A DNA stretch of 26,553 nucleotides, from the NCBI GenBank assembly GCA_964637695.1, contig CAZWVF010000039.1, positions 1-26,553 of the forward strand, written 5' to 3'. This DNA is from JAGLTZ01 sp964637695. GTDB taxonomy: Bacteria > Blakebacterota > Blakebacteria > Blakebacterales > Blakebacteraceae. The notes beneath the pieces are model-generated. The model saw nothing but the letters and a program-made list of their open reading frames with translations. It was not told the origin of the DNA and ran no database searches. This document shows, piece after piece, positions 1-8,529 of the stretch. The translations under genes were made by a program, and so were the position numbers. Every line of letters starts with the position of its first letter. Position 1 is the stretch's first letter.

Positions 1-47
1 GTAGGCTCGAAGACAAATAATCAATAATCAGAAAGAGCGGAATATCC

Positions 48-1190
48 ATGAAGCACATATTTACCAGCGAATCGGTTACCGAGGGTCATCCCGACAAGAT
101 GTCAGATCAGATCTCAGACGCCATTCTGGATGCGATTATTGCGGGTGACCCCGATTCGCGTGTGGCGGTCGAAACCTTTGTGACCACCGGTATGGTGATA
201 GTCGGTGGTGAGGTAACGTGTGACTGCTACGTCGAGGTACCCGACATAGTCCGGGAGACGATCCGGGAAATCGGATATACAGACGGCTCCATCGGCTTTG
301 CTTCCGAAACGTGCGCGGTTCTGACGGCCATCCACCAGCAGTCGGCAGACATCGCCCTCGGAGTGGACAGGGAGGGGGCAGGAGACCAGGGTCTGATGTT
401 CGGTTACGCCTGCAGGCAGACCGATGTGCTCATGCCGCTGCCGATCCAGCTGGCCCACCGTCTTGCGGAACGTCTTGCCCAGGTCCGCAAAGAGGGGATC
501 CTCGACTATCTGAGACCTGACGGAAAGTCACAGGTATCGATCGAATACGATAATGGGATACCAGTAAGGGTTGATACTGTGCTGATTTCGACGCAGCACT
601 CTCCAGACGTGGACCAGGATACCATTGCAGATGGAGTGATAGAGCACGTTGTGAGGCCGGTTATCCCTTCAGAACTGATGGAGGAAGATCCCAGATTCCT
701 GGTCAATCCAACGGGGAGATTCGTCATCGGCGGTCCACACGGCGATACGGGATTGACGGGACGGAAGATAATCGTCGACACGTATGGCGGTTACGGCAGT
801 CATGGCGGAGGCGCTTTCTCAGGCAAGGATCCAACCAAGGTTGACCGCTCCGCCTCCTACATGGCAAGGGCCGTTGCGAAGCATATAGTTGCGGCAGATC
901 TTGCAGACCAGGCTGAGGTACAGCTCGCTTATGCCATAGGTATTGCCGATCCCGTCAGCGTGCTGATAGATACATCGGGATCGGGAAAAGTGCCGGATGA
1001 TAAACTTACCGAACTTGTCAGAGAGGTATTTCCTCTAACACCGAAAGGCATGATAGACACTCTCGATCTGCGCAGGCCGATTTTCAGGAAGACCGCAGCA
1101 TACGGACACTTCGGGCGAGAGCTCCCCGAGTTTACATGGGAGAGCCTCTTTGCACTGGATGAACTTAAAGCCGCCGCTGCCGCTCTGTAG
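48..1190 (+). CDS. metK: S-adenosylmethionine synthase (MetK)
   Basis: Cytosolic enzyme that makes S-adenosylmethionine from methionine and ATP. The 380-residue product has the usual bacterial length. Visible family motifs are GHPDK at residues 13-17, the hexapeptide GAGDQG at 110-115, and the glycine-rich GGGAFSGKDPTKVDRS at 253-268 that carries catalytic Lys/Asp residues. The ATG at 48 gives the canonical N-terminus (MKHIFTSESVTEGHPDK). Only 47 bases precede it, with a weak purine-rich RBS (AGAGCGGA). The next gene, ahcY, starts 46 nt after the stop, so the two probably form a methyl-cycle operon. No riboswitch can be judged because the upstream leader is cut by the window edge. Identification is secure. 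Confidence 0.97.
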   Translation: MKHIFTSESVTEGHPDKMSDQISDAILDAIIAGDPDSRVAVETFVTTGMVIVGGEVTCDCYVEVPDIVRETIREIGYTDGSIGFASETCAVLTAIHQQSADIALGVDREGAGDQGLMFGYACRQTDVLMPLPIQLAHRLAERLAQVRKEGILDYLRPDGKSQVSIEYDNGIPVRVDTVLISTQHSPDVDQDTIADGVIEHVVRPVIPSELMEEDPRFLVNPTGRFVIGGPHGDTGLTGRKIIVDTYGGYGSHGGGAFSGKDPTKVDRSASYMARAVAKHIVAADLADQAEVQLAYAIGIADPVSVLIDTSGSGKVPDDKLTELVREVFPLTPKGMIDTLDLRRPIFRKTAAYGHFGRELPEFTWESLFALDELKAAAAAL

Positions 1191-1236
1191 CGAAACACGG
1201 TTATCAGATCCACATCAAGGGAATAAGAAAGGCAAT

Positions 1237-2505
1237 ATGACCGAACCGACTTTACCCCATATAGCTGATCCTTCTCTGGCAGATACAGGAAAGCGCCGCG
1301 CAGATTGGGCGTCGATGCAGATGCCTGTTCTGGGAATTGTAAGAGAGAGGTTTTCCAGGGAGAAACCCTTTGAAGGAAAAGCGATCAGCGCCTGCCTGCA
1401 CGTAACTGCTGAAACGGCTGTGTTGATGAGGACTCTCAAGGCAGGCGGGGCAGATCTGCTGCTCGTGGCCTCCAATCCGTTGAGTACGCAGGATGATGTT
1501 GCTGCAACCCTGGTGAATCACGACGGGATAATGGTGCAGGCAATCAGGAGTGAAGACAAAGACACCTATTACAGGCACATCAGGGCTGCTCTCGACCGTA
1601 CACCGGTAATCACGATGGACGACGGAGCAGACCTGGTAAGCACCCTGCACACCGATTACGCCGACAGCCTGCGCGAAGTGCGCTGTTCGATGGAAGAAAC
1701 CACCACAGGAGTGATCCGTCTGCGGGCGATGGCCGACGACGGGGCGCTGAAGATTCCGGTCGTGGCAGTCAACGACGCAATGACCAAGCATCTTTTCGAT
1801 AACCGGTACGGAACCGGGCAGTCAACAGTAGATGGTATCATCCGTGCCACCGACATGCTGGTGGCCGGAAGCACCTGCGTTGTAGCCGGATACGGCTGGT
1901 GTGGAAGGGGCGTTGCAAACCGGCTCCGGGGCCATGGTGCACATGTAGTGATTACAGAGGTGGATTCGGTCAAGGCGCTGGAAGCAGCGATGGACGGCTT
2001 TAAGGTGATGCCCATGCTCGAGGCAGCTCGCCAGGCCGATCTTCTGGTCACCCTTACCGGTGATACTTCTGTTATCCGCCGTGAGCATTTCGAAGTAATG
2101 AAGGATGGAGCCCTTGTCGCCAATTCGGGGCACTTCGACGTGGAGGTGGATCTGGTGGCACTGAAGGAGATGGCGGAAAATGTTGAGGAAAACGTCAGGG
2201 ACAACGTGGATGCTTTCATCCTGCCCGACGGGCGCAGGATCAACGTACTGGCAAAGGGACGTCTGATCAACCTGGCGGCGGCCGAGGGTCATCCGGCGTC
2301 GGTAATGGATATGAGCTTTGCGGTCCAGGCCCTCTGCTGCGAGTGGGCTTTGAAACAGGAGAATCTCGGCGTGGAGGTCCACGGCGTTCCGGCCGAAATC
2401 GACAGCTGGGTCGCCCGTCTGAAGCTGGAGACAATGGGCATAGAGATCGACACCCTGACCGAGGAGCAGAAGGTTTACCTTGGATCGTGGCAGATGGGCA
2501 CCTGA
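1237..2505 (+). CDS. ahcY: Adenosylhomocysteinase (AhcY / SahH)
   Basis: NAD-dependent hydrolase that splits S-adenosylhomocysteine into adenosine and homocysteine, removing the inhibitory product of methyltransferases. The reading frame is open further upstream into metK. The ATG at 1237 is chosen because AAAGG lies just upstream and translation then begins MTEPTLPHIADPSLADTGKRR, giving 422 residues. Visible motifs are HVTAET (55-60), SMEETTTG (151-158), NDAMTKHLFDNRYGTGQS (179-196, with catalytic Lys184 and Asp188), the NAD-binding GYGWCGRG (218-225) and GHPASVMDMSFA (351-362). The C-terminus ends in YLGSWQMGT and lacks the Lys/Tyr tail (KPDHYRY type) of eukaryotic and most proteobacterial enzymes, resembling the shorter archaeal/Thermotoga type. 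It sits directly behind metK, completing two steps of the SAM cycle. Confidence 0.96.
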   Translation: MTEPTLPHIADPSLADTGKRRADWASMQMPVLGIVRERFSREKPFEGKAISACLHVTAETAVLMRTLKAGGADLLLVASNPLSTQDDVAATLVNHDGIMVQAIRSEDKDTYYRHIRAALDRTPVITMDDGADLVSTLHTDYADSLREVRCSMEETTTGVIRLRAMADDGALKIPVVAVNDAMTKHLFDNRYGTGQSTVDGIIRATDMLVAGSTCVVAGYGWCGRGVANRLRGHGAHVVITEVDSVKALEAAMDGFKVMPMLEAARQADLLVTLTGDTSVIRREHFEVMKDGALVANSGHFDVEVDLVALKEMAENVEENVRDNVDAFILPDGRRINVLAKGRLINLAAAEGHPASVMDMSFAVQALCCEWALKQENLGVEVHGVPAEIDSWVARLKLETMGIEIDTLTEEQKVYLGSWQMGT

Positions 2506-2657
2506 TCAGACACCAGATTATCCGAGTGATTCAGGATTTATTCAGACATGAATTGTCGTATATTAGTATTCTGTGCATATCAGCACGGATCGATTGGCCA
2601 GCCGCCTGCCACTTGCGGTTCCAGGCAGATTCCCGGGACCCAGGAAGAGGAGTCAAT

Positions 2658-4736
2658 ATGAGGAGTGACCGTTTCTACGGCCGCCCGAAGTGGTTTGACA
2701 CGGCTCTATTGTTAGGAGCACTAACAACAACCCTTGTCGCCGGCTGTTCCCTTAAAAGCCCCAGCGCACCATCGTGGGAAGTGGAATACAACCTGCCGCT
2801 CTTTAACGAATGGTTTGAAATCACCGATCTGATCAATGAGGATGAGTTCATTCCTTTCGGTGCCGACAGCATCTTCGCGCTGAATTTTAAACAGAGTCTG
2901 GAGAAGATCGAGATAGGCAGCGATATAACTCTCGATGACCTGAACCAGTCGATCTCCCAGACGATTGGAACTTTCAGCGTACCCGCTGCCCCCCCGCAGA
3001 CAACAACGATCAGCTTCCAGAAGCTGGGAGGACCCGGCAGCAGCGGCGGTTTTCCCGTTCCGATCCCTGCACTCTCATTCTCGGGCATCACGCAGGGTCT
3101 CCCCCTTTTCGATGCCTTTGCACAGGTGGTTATCGACACAGGCTCGGTTTCTGTAACTGTCACGAACAACACTAAAGTGGATTTCGATACGCTCAATGTC
3201 CGCCTGCTGGATGCAGGAGCGGGGAATGCCCTCATAGTCTCCCTGAACGTAACCGGTACGGGCATTCTGGCGGATGGCAGCAGCCTGAGTGTAACCGAAG
3301 CACTGGATGGAAAGACGATCGGTAACGACCTCACGGTAGAGATAATCGGACATACAATAGCCGGAACCACGATTCTGGATGGGACAGAGGGAATCGACAT
3401 ACTGGTTACTGTCGGTGAACTGAGGGTGTCATCTGCTACCGCAGAGGTTGGCGAGATAGATTTTGACTTCTTTCCGACGATCTCCATTACAGACGCTACC
3501 GCGGTGGAATCAGCGGTACTGTCAGCCGGAAGCCTCACTCTGACGGTGGACAATCAGCTTCCGATCCCTCTCGATCTGACCATCGGGTTGCCCAACATCA
3601 CCGACGATACCGGTACACTCGTACTTCTGAATCCACAGGCCTCTGCAGGAGCGCAGGGGAGTGCATTCCGCAATCTTGCCGACCATACTCTCGCACCCGA
3701 TGATGACGGATCGGGAGGCAAGGAACTGACCCTTTCGGTGAATGTCTATTCACCCGGCAGCAGCGGCGCGCAGGTCACACTTTCGAGTACCGATGCCGTT
3801 TCGATTCAGGCGGCGATCTCCGGTCTGATATTGGAGTCGATTTCGGGAGTACTGGACAGTACCAGTGTCACGATTCCGCAGGAATCATTCGAGGTGGCCT
3901 CCGATAACGGCAATTTCCTGGAGGAAGCCAGAAAGTTCAACCTCACAGATGTTGATCTGGAGCTGACCATCAGGCACAACATCGATTTTCCTGCGGATGT
4001 CCAGCTCAACATGATTGGTGAAGGGGGTACTCCTGATCCTGTTCAGCTGAATCTCGCTTTCCACCTCGATCCCTCTGGTTTCTCGCCGACCGGACCGGCT
4101 GATACAACCATGGTTTCCCGGGTCTACACCCTGACCGATATGAACGAGTCCGAGGCGAACCTGCTGCAGTTTCTCAACGCGTTTCCTACGACGATAACAT
4201 CTTCCGGTTCAGCCAGCGTCGGTGACGGCAGCTACCTGGGCAGCATCTCCAGCTACTCGTCATTCCAGGCTGATCTATATTTCAGCACTCCCCTGTCTTT
4301 CAACGTGACAGAAGAGCTGGTATTCGAGTTCGACAAGGAGTTCAACGACAAAGGATTCACATCCGGCGGTGAGAGTGCTTTTGAGATCCAGGAAGCAACG
4401 CTGACCTATGCAATTTCAGGCACCATGGGCCTGCCCCTTACGGTCGGCATGATGGTCGCAACGGACTCTGCCCAGGTATACTCCAATCCCGATGTTGAGC
4501 TGGTACTGGCGATCACCAGCACCAGTTCGGCGAGCCAGGATACGGTAATCACCCTGACCCGTGAACAGTGGGAACTGCTGCAGCAGCCCTTCTATTACGG
4601 AATACGAATTGTGATCCCACCGACAGGGGGCACACCTTTCAGGCTCGCCAAACACGACCGCCTCTTCATGAAAGCCTTCGCCACCATAAAAGCTATCATA
4701 GATCCAGGTGGTAAAGGGGGAGGAGGTGACCGGTGA
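2658..4736 (+). CDS. Large beta-rich outer-membrane/periplasmic lipoprotein of unknown function
   Basis: I do not recognise a named family. The ATG at 2658 is preceded by AAGAGGAG and gives a 692-residue protein. Its N-terminus is a lipoprotein signal: a basic stretch, a hydrophobic segment (TALLLGALTTTLVAGC) and a lipobox Cys at residue 30. The mature part is rich in Ser, Thr, Gly, Val and Asp, with alternating hydrophobic patterns and almost no Cys, typical of tandem beta-sandwich modules on the envelope surface. Short degenerate repeats such as TLTVDN, VTVTNN and LTLSVNV are seen, but no catalytic motif. The stop overlaps the start of the beta-barrel gene behind it, so the two are translationally coupled and probably work together. 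The 152-bp space after ahcY suggests its own promoter, though none is convincing. Confidence 0.75.
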   Translation: MRSDRFYGRPKWFDTALLLGALTTTLVAGCSLKSPSAPSWEVEYNLPLFNEWFEITDLINEDEFIPFGADSIFALNFKQSLEKIEIGSDITLDDLNQSISQTIGTFSVPAAPPQTTTISFQKLGGPGSSGGFPVPIPALSFSGITQGLPLFDAFAQVVIDTGSVSVTVTNNTKVDFDTLNVRLLDAGAGNALIVSLNVTGTGILADGSSLSVTEALDGKTIGNDLTVEIIGHTIAGTTILDGTEGIDILVTVGELRVSSATAEVGEIDFDFFPTISITDATAVESAVLSAGSLTLTVDNQLPIPLDLTIGLPNITDDTGTLVLLNPQASAGAQGSAFRNLADHTLAPDDDGSGGKELTLSVNVYSPGSSGAQVTLSSTDAVSIQAAISGLILESISGVLDSTSVTIPQESFEVASDNGNFLEEARKFNLTDVDLELTIRHNIDFPADVQLNMIGEGGTPDPVQLNLAFHLDPSGFSPTGPADTTMVSRVYTLTDMNESEANLLQFLNAFPTTITSSGSASVGDGSYLGSISSYSSFQADLYFSTPLSFNVTEELVFEFDKEFNDKGFTSGGESAFEIQEATLTYAISGTMGLPLTVGMMVATDSAQVYSNPDVELVLAITSTSSASQDTVITLTREQWELLQQPFYYGIRIVIPPTGGTPFRLAKHDRLFMKAFATIKAIIDPGGKGGGGDR

Positions 4737-6133
4737 TGACTCGCGATAAACTGGCTCGCATGGCCGGCGGTCTCCTGCTGCTGGCAATAGGGACAACAGT
4801 GATCCGGCCGGTTCCCTCCCTGGCACAGGGCAATTACAGCACAGGGCATTACTCGATGGCCGGGGGCAGGGGAACTCTGCCGAACGATATCGACGCTGCC
4901 CTGGTCAACCCGGCCCTGCTTGCATTGCCTGGCCGTCGTTCCTTCAGTTTCAGGTTCCTTTCCGGTTCGGCTCATGTCGACCAGAACGTGATGTCGATAG
5001 CCCGATGGAACAGCTGGCAGGGCACTTTTCTCGACAGTTATGAAAAAACTAAATTCCTTGACTCACTGGGTGATTTTGCTCAAGTCAATGCCCTGACTGA
5101 AGTATCGACTCTGGGCATCCAGATAGGCCCCTTTGCACTCGGTGCTTACCACATCCTCGATGTAGAAGCCCGCCTGCCAAAGGACCTGTTCGATCTGGTT
5201 CTCAACGGCAATCAGTTTAACCGGACATACAATTTCGGTGATTTCGGGATCAACAGTGAGAGCGTATCCGTTATACACGCTTCGTACGGATTCAAATTGC
5301 CTGTTCCTGCCGATTCTTACATTCCCATGACGATCATTCCTGTCCGCCAGCTATATGGCGGTGTCAGCCTGAAGTACTACATGGGGCACGAGTATGCCAG
5401 GATCGAGGATGGACTTGTTGACCTGACTTTCACTGAAAGCGGGATTTACGGAAATGCTTTCTATTCTTATAGAAGTGCCGGACTTCCCGGGAGTCTTGTG
5501 GATGATGATTCCGATGATCCGGAGGTTGTCGCAGACAGCACATTCAGTGGAATCGCCGGCAGCGGATTCGGGATAGATCTGGGTATTGCAGGTGTAATAA
5601 ATGACCAGGTGTCCTTTCATGTCGGTCTGCTGAACCTGAGTCCGGGAATCTCCTGGAATAAATCCACCTACGAAATCCTGCTGACTGCTTCTGCCGATAC
5701 AATAGGTCTTGGTACGACGTGGAAACCGGGTGATGAGGCTGAGCAGGCAGACCTGGACTCTCTCACAACGTCTGAATTGGATGTTACAAGAATAGGCTCC
5801 TTCACAACACCGGTACCCGTGCTTCTGCGTATGGGTACGACTCTCCGATACAAGAGGACGACATTCAACATCGAGATAGAACAGGCCTTCACACGTGGCA
5901 TGGGATATAACCTGATGCCGCGCCTGGGGCTCGGTATCGAGTGGCGCCCCCTGAGCATTTTCCCTCTGCGTGCCGGATTAAGTCTTGGGGGCAGACATGG
6001 TCTGGTGGGAGCCATCGGTTTTGGTCTCGATCTGCGTGTGCTGGTGTGGGACTTTGGAATCGCCAATACAGGGCTGACTCCCGGCGGGATCAAGGGAATC
6101 GGTGCCTCAACGGGACTGAAGATCAGCTTCTGA
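4736..6133 (+). CDS. Outer-membrane beta-barrel protein (PorV/DUF5723-like)
   Basis: Predicted outer-membrane barrel. The ATG at 4736 shares one base with the upstream TGA stop and lies 9 nt after AGGAGGTGA, a near-perfect Shine-Dalgarno; the GTG at 4733 is an in-frame alternative. A signal peptide (hydrophobic LLLLAIGTTVI, then RPVPSLA) is followed by QGNYSTG, so Gln is the likely first mature residue. Near the mature N-terminus, DAALVNPALLAL resembles the NPAxLA motif of FadL/PorV-type barrels. The rest alternates amphipathic strands, with Gly/aromatic-rich strands at the end and a C-terminal Phe (GLKISF), as expected for Bam-dependent folding. It pairs with the preceding lipoprotein. PorV is a T9SS shuttle, and an sprA homologue lies 7 kb away, but assignment to PorV itself is inference; DUF5723/UPF0164-like is equally possible. 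Confidence 0.72.
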   Translation: MTRDKLARMAGGLLLLAIGTTVIRPVPSLAQGNYSTGHYSMAGGRGTLPNDIDAALVNPALLALPGRRSFSFRFLSGSAHVDQNVMSIARWNSWQGTFLDSYEKTKFLDSLGDFAQVNALTEVSTLGIQIGPFALGAYHILDVEARLPKDLFDLVLNGNQFNRTYNFGDFGINSESVSVIHASYGFKLPVPADSYIPMTIIPVRQLYGGVSLKYYMGHEYARIEDGLVDLTFTESGIYGNAFYSYRSAGLPGSLVDDDSDDPEVVADSTFSGIAGSGFGIDLGIAGVINDQVSFHVGLLNLSPGISWNKSTYEILLTASADTIGLGTTWKPGDEAEQADLDSLTTSELDVTRIGSFTTPVPVLLRMGTTLRYKRTTFNIEIEQAFTRGMGYNLMPRLGLGIEWRPLSIFPLRAGLSLGGRHGLVGAIGFGLDLRVLVWDFGIANTGLTPGGIKGIGASTGLKISF

Positions 6134-6151
6134 CCGGCATCTGCGGCCGGT
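6133..6151 (+). terminator. Possible intrinsic terminator after the beta-barrel gene
   Basis: ACCGGC (6133-6138) and GCCGGT (6146-6151) form a 6-bp stem with a 7-nt loop, overlapping the barrel gene's stop and followed by TTTAAAA. The stem is short and the T run weak. A second, looser GGCCCC...GGGGCC hairpin lies at 6179-6210. The remaining 178-bp gap before the transporter shows no other feature. Confidence 0.35.
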
Positions 6152-6320
6152 TTAAAAGCCTGTAAGACATTACTGCATGGCCCCCCTCCGGTTGAATTGC
6201 CAGCGGGGCCGTTAACATTGAAGGTTGCCTTCCCCCTGCTCACATACACTATGATGGCCGTTTCCAGAAGAAGCGGTACGGTTCGCTGTGATCAACGACA
6301 TGTAAGGAAGATTGAATAAT

Positions 6321-7703
6321 ATGGAATCGAATCTGTCACAGCCCCGCGATACCTGGGGATCGAAGCTTACTTTCATCCTGGCTGCTGCAGGAAGTGCAAT
6401 AGGACTGGGGAATATCTGGGCATTCCCGACAAATGCAGCTGCAAATGGTGGTGCGGCATTCCTTGTGGTCTACCTGATCTGTGTCGTATTGATCGGCGCA
6501 CCGGTAATGCTTGCAGAGTTCGCAATCGGTCGCTCCACCAGTCGCAATCCGGTCGGCGCATTCAAGGCCCTGGCTCCTCAATCAATGTGGAAGCTGCTGG
6601 GAGGTCTGGGTGTGGTAACCGGTGTGATCATTCTCTCCTTCTATGCGGTCATCGCCGGCTGGACAGTAGCCTACATCTTTAAATGCATCATCGGCACCTT
6701 CAAGCCGGGTGTGGACACTCTGGCCATCTTTAAGGAGATGTCGGGCAATCCGTTGAGTGCCATCGGGTATCTGCTCGTCTTCATGGGCCTGACGATCTAC
6801 GTGGTGACAGGCGGCGTACGTAACGGAATAGAGCGGTGGACGAAGGTACTGATGCCGGTCCTGCTGATCCTGCTCCTGCTGCTCGGCATCAGGGCTGTAA
6901 CACTCTCCGGAGCGGGAGAGGGTCTGACCTTCTACTTCAAGCCCGATTTCAGTCTTATCAACGCCAGGGTGATACTGGCGGCGGCCGGGCAGGCATTTTT
7001 CAGCCTCAGCCTCGGTATGGGGACCATGATCACCTACGGTTCCTACATTTCAAAGAAGAATGACCTGGTTTCATCGACACTCTGGGTAAGCGGCCTCGAT
7101 ACCGGTATTGCGATCCTGGCGGGTCTGATAATCTTTCCGACTCTTTTTCACGCGGGGCTCGGCCTTCAGGAGGGCGGTCCCGGCATGGTCTTCGTCGTAC
7201 TGACATCCCTTCTGGGTGAGATGCCGCCGGCACCCATAGGCGGGATCATTTTTGGAACCGGTTTCTTCCTGCTGCTCGGAATCGCAGCGATCACCTCCAG
7301 TGTCTCTCTTCTGGAAGTGGGTGTGGCGTATGTGGTGGACGAGAAGCAGATCTCCCGGAAGAAGGCGGGATTGTGGCTGGGAGGGCTGGCTTTTGTTCTG
7401 GGCGTACCCTCGGCACTGAGCAACGGTGCGGTCTCCTGGTTGACAGTTGTACCGGGGATAGGGACGGATTTACTCTCCTTCCTCTTCGAAGTCTTCGGCC
7501 AGTACTCGCTGGCTCTGGGTGCCCTGCTGATAAGCATATTCGTCGGATGGAGATGGGGAGTGAAGGCTGCGGCAGCAGAGGTGGAGGAGGAAGGCAACAC
7601 TTTCCGATTCAAGAGAACGTGGAGCTTCCTGATCAAGTTCCTCTGCCCGATCACACTGACGATCATCCTGCTCAACAAGCTGTGGCAGGTGATAACGGGC
7701 TGA
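6321..7703 (+). CDS. Sodium-dependent transporter, NSS (neurotransmitter:sodium symporter) family
   Basis: Inner-membrane Na+-coupled symporter, probably for an amino acid or related amine; the substrate cannot be read from sequence. The 460-residue protein shows about 11-12 hydrophobic helices. The family signature is in TM1 and TM2: GSAIGLGNIWAFPTNAAANGG, the unwound TM1 that binds Na+ and substrate in LeuT-type proteins, then FLVVYLICVVLIGAPVMLAEFAIGR. Later helices (AGQAFFSLSLGMGTMITYGSY; GIAAITSSVSLLEV) match LeuT TM6 and TM8. The ATG at 6321 is preceded by AAGGAAG; a TTG at 6312 would add three residues and places that motif very close. It appears monocistronic, with a convergent terminator behind it. 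The short C-terminal helix (FLIKFLCPITLTIILLNKLW) is typical of bacterial members. Confidence 0.93.
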   Translation: MESNLSQPRDTWGSKLTFILAAAGSAIGLGNIWAFPTNAAANGGAAFLVVYLICVVLIGAPVMLAEFAIGRSTSRNPVGAFKALAPQSMWKLLGGLGVVTGVIILSFYAVIAGWTVAYIFKCIIGTFKPGVDTLAIFKEMSGNPLSAIGYLLVFMGLTIYVVTGGVRNGIERWTKVLMPVLLILLLLLGIRAVTLSGAGEGLTFYFKPDFSLINARVILAAAGQAFFSLSLGMGTMITYGSYISKKNDLVSSTLWVSGLDTGIAILAGLIIFPTLFHAGLGLQEGGPGMVFVVLTSLLGEMPPAPIGGIIFGTGFFLLLGIAAITSSVSLLEVGVAYVVDEKQISRKKAGLWLGGLAFVLGVPSALSNGAVSWLTVVPGIGTDLLSFLFEVFGQYSLALGALLISIFVGWRWGVKAAAAEVEEEGNTFRFKRTWSFLIKFLCPITLTIILLNKLWQVITG

Positions 7704-7705
7704 GG

Positions 7706-7736
7706 CCGTACTGATTCCCGGTCCCGGTCAGTACGG
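7706..7736. terminator. Shared hairpin terminator between convergent genes
   Basis: CCGTACTGA (7706-7714) and TCAGTACGG (7728-7736) form a perfect 9-bp stem with a 13-nt loop, sitting in the 34-bp space between the convergent NSS transporter and ABC permease. It is followed by TTT on the plus strand; on the minus strand the stem begins 1 nt after the permease stop. A bidirectional terminator is the simplest reading. Confidence 0.65.
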
Positions 7737-7737
7737 T

Positions 7738-8529
7738 TTACTCCTCTCTTCTGATCAGGGATGAGAGGATCGTGCTGATTGACAGGATCAGCAGCCACAT
7801 GAAAAATACATGGAATTGTGTAAGTGATTCGGCGCCTCCCCCTAAATGAAATAAATTACCAAAGCTGGCTGTAAGACCGGCTGGATACAAAAAGATTGAT
7901 GAGAATGCTCTACGGAGGGCCTGAAGCTTCATCAGTTCGAGGATTATTCCCAGGGCGGTCAATCCCACCGGGAGCAGGACAACGTACCAGATCTCAGGTT
8001 TTTTGAAACTCAATGCCAGTATCGTACCGAACAGGTAACTGTTGAGCAGGCCCAGAAAGGTCCTGGTCCAGTTGCTGCCCATATAGGCTTCGTTTGAAAA
8101 CCAGCTTATTCCCGGCCTGAAGATCTCGCAGAGGAGAGCCCCCACGATCCAGGCCGCCGTGAATACTGCAAATATTACAAGTGCCCCTGCAATTATCCTG
8201 ATTATGTAGTGGGTCAGGCGATCCACCGGATAGATCAGAAAGGTTGCACGCTGACCTGGAGGCAGGTCGGTCCAGACCCTGAATGACCAGAAAGCTGTCA
8301 CGACGACGAAGATGAAACTACCCGGGTTGCCCAGTGCTCCATCGATGAAAAGAAGTCCAACCATCTGTTCACTGAATCCGCTATGTATCAGGGCTATCAG
8401 ATGATAGACGACCATCATCAGACCGAATAGAAGCAGCTCCCACCAGTAGCGGGCTACAAGAATTTTTAAATTTGCTGATAGTATTCCACTTTTTGATGGC
8501 GTTGCCTTCGCTGTCATGGTCTGCATCAT
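7738..8529 (-). CDS. ABC transporter permease (YtrC-like)
   Basis: Integral membrane subunit of an ABC exporter, 263 residues with about six hydrophobic helices (for example WWELLLFGLMMVVYHLIALI, SFIFVVVTAFWSF, IAGALVIFAVFTAAWIVGALL, VVLLPVGLTALGIILEL and the final FFMWLLILSISTILSSL). No enzymatic motif is present. The start ATG (8527-8529) overlaps the ATPase stop by 4 bp (ATGA), so it is translationally coupled to the ATPase and follows the GntR regulator in the same operon. The order GntR-YtrA regulator, ATPase, permease matches small regulator-linked ABC systems such as Bacillus ytr. Substrate is unknown. A second ATG one codon later is an equally good start. Confidence 0.85.
   Translation of the reverse strand: MMQTMTAKATPSKSGILSANLKILVARYWWELLLFGLMMVVYHLIALIHSGFSEQMVGLLFIDGALGNPGSFIFVVVTAFWSFRVWTDLPPGQRATFLIYPVDRLTHYIIRIIAGALVIFAVFTAAWIVGALLCEIFRPGISWFSNEAYMGSNWTRTFLGLLNSYLFGTILALSFKKPEIWYVVLLPVGLTALGIILELMKLQALRRAFSSIFLYPAGLTASFGNLFHLGGGAESLTQFHVFFMWLLILSISTILSSLIRREE

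Noticed and set aside
1..47. SAM-responsive riboswitch ahead of metK
   Set aside because: Too little upstream sequence is present, and the 47 bases show no terminator hairpin or riboswitch core.
1656..2270. Open frame of 204 codons on the minus strand across ahcY
   Set aside because: Ser/Arg/Thr-rich product with no recognisable domain, antisense to a clearly conserved gene; a codon-structure shadow.
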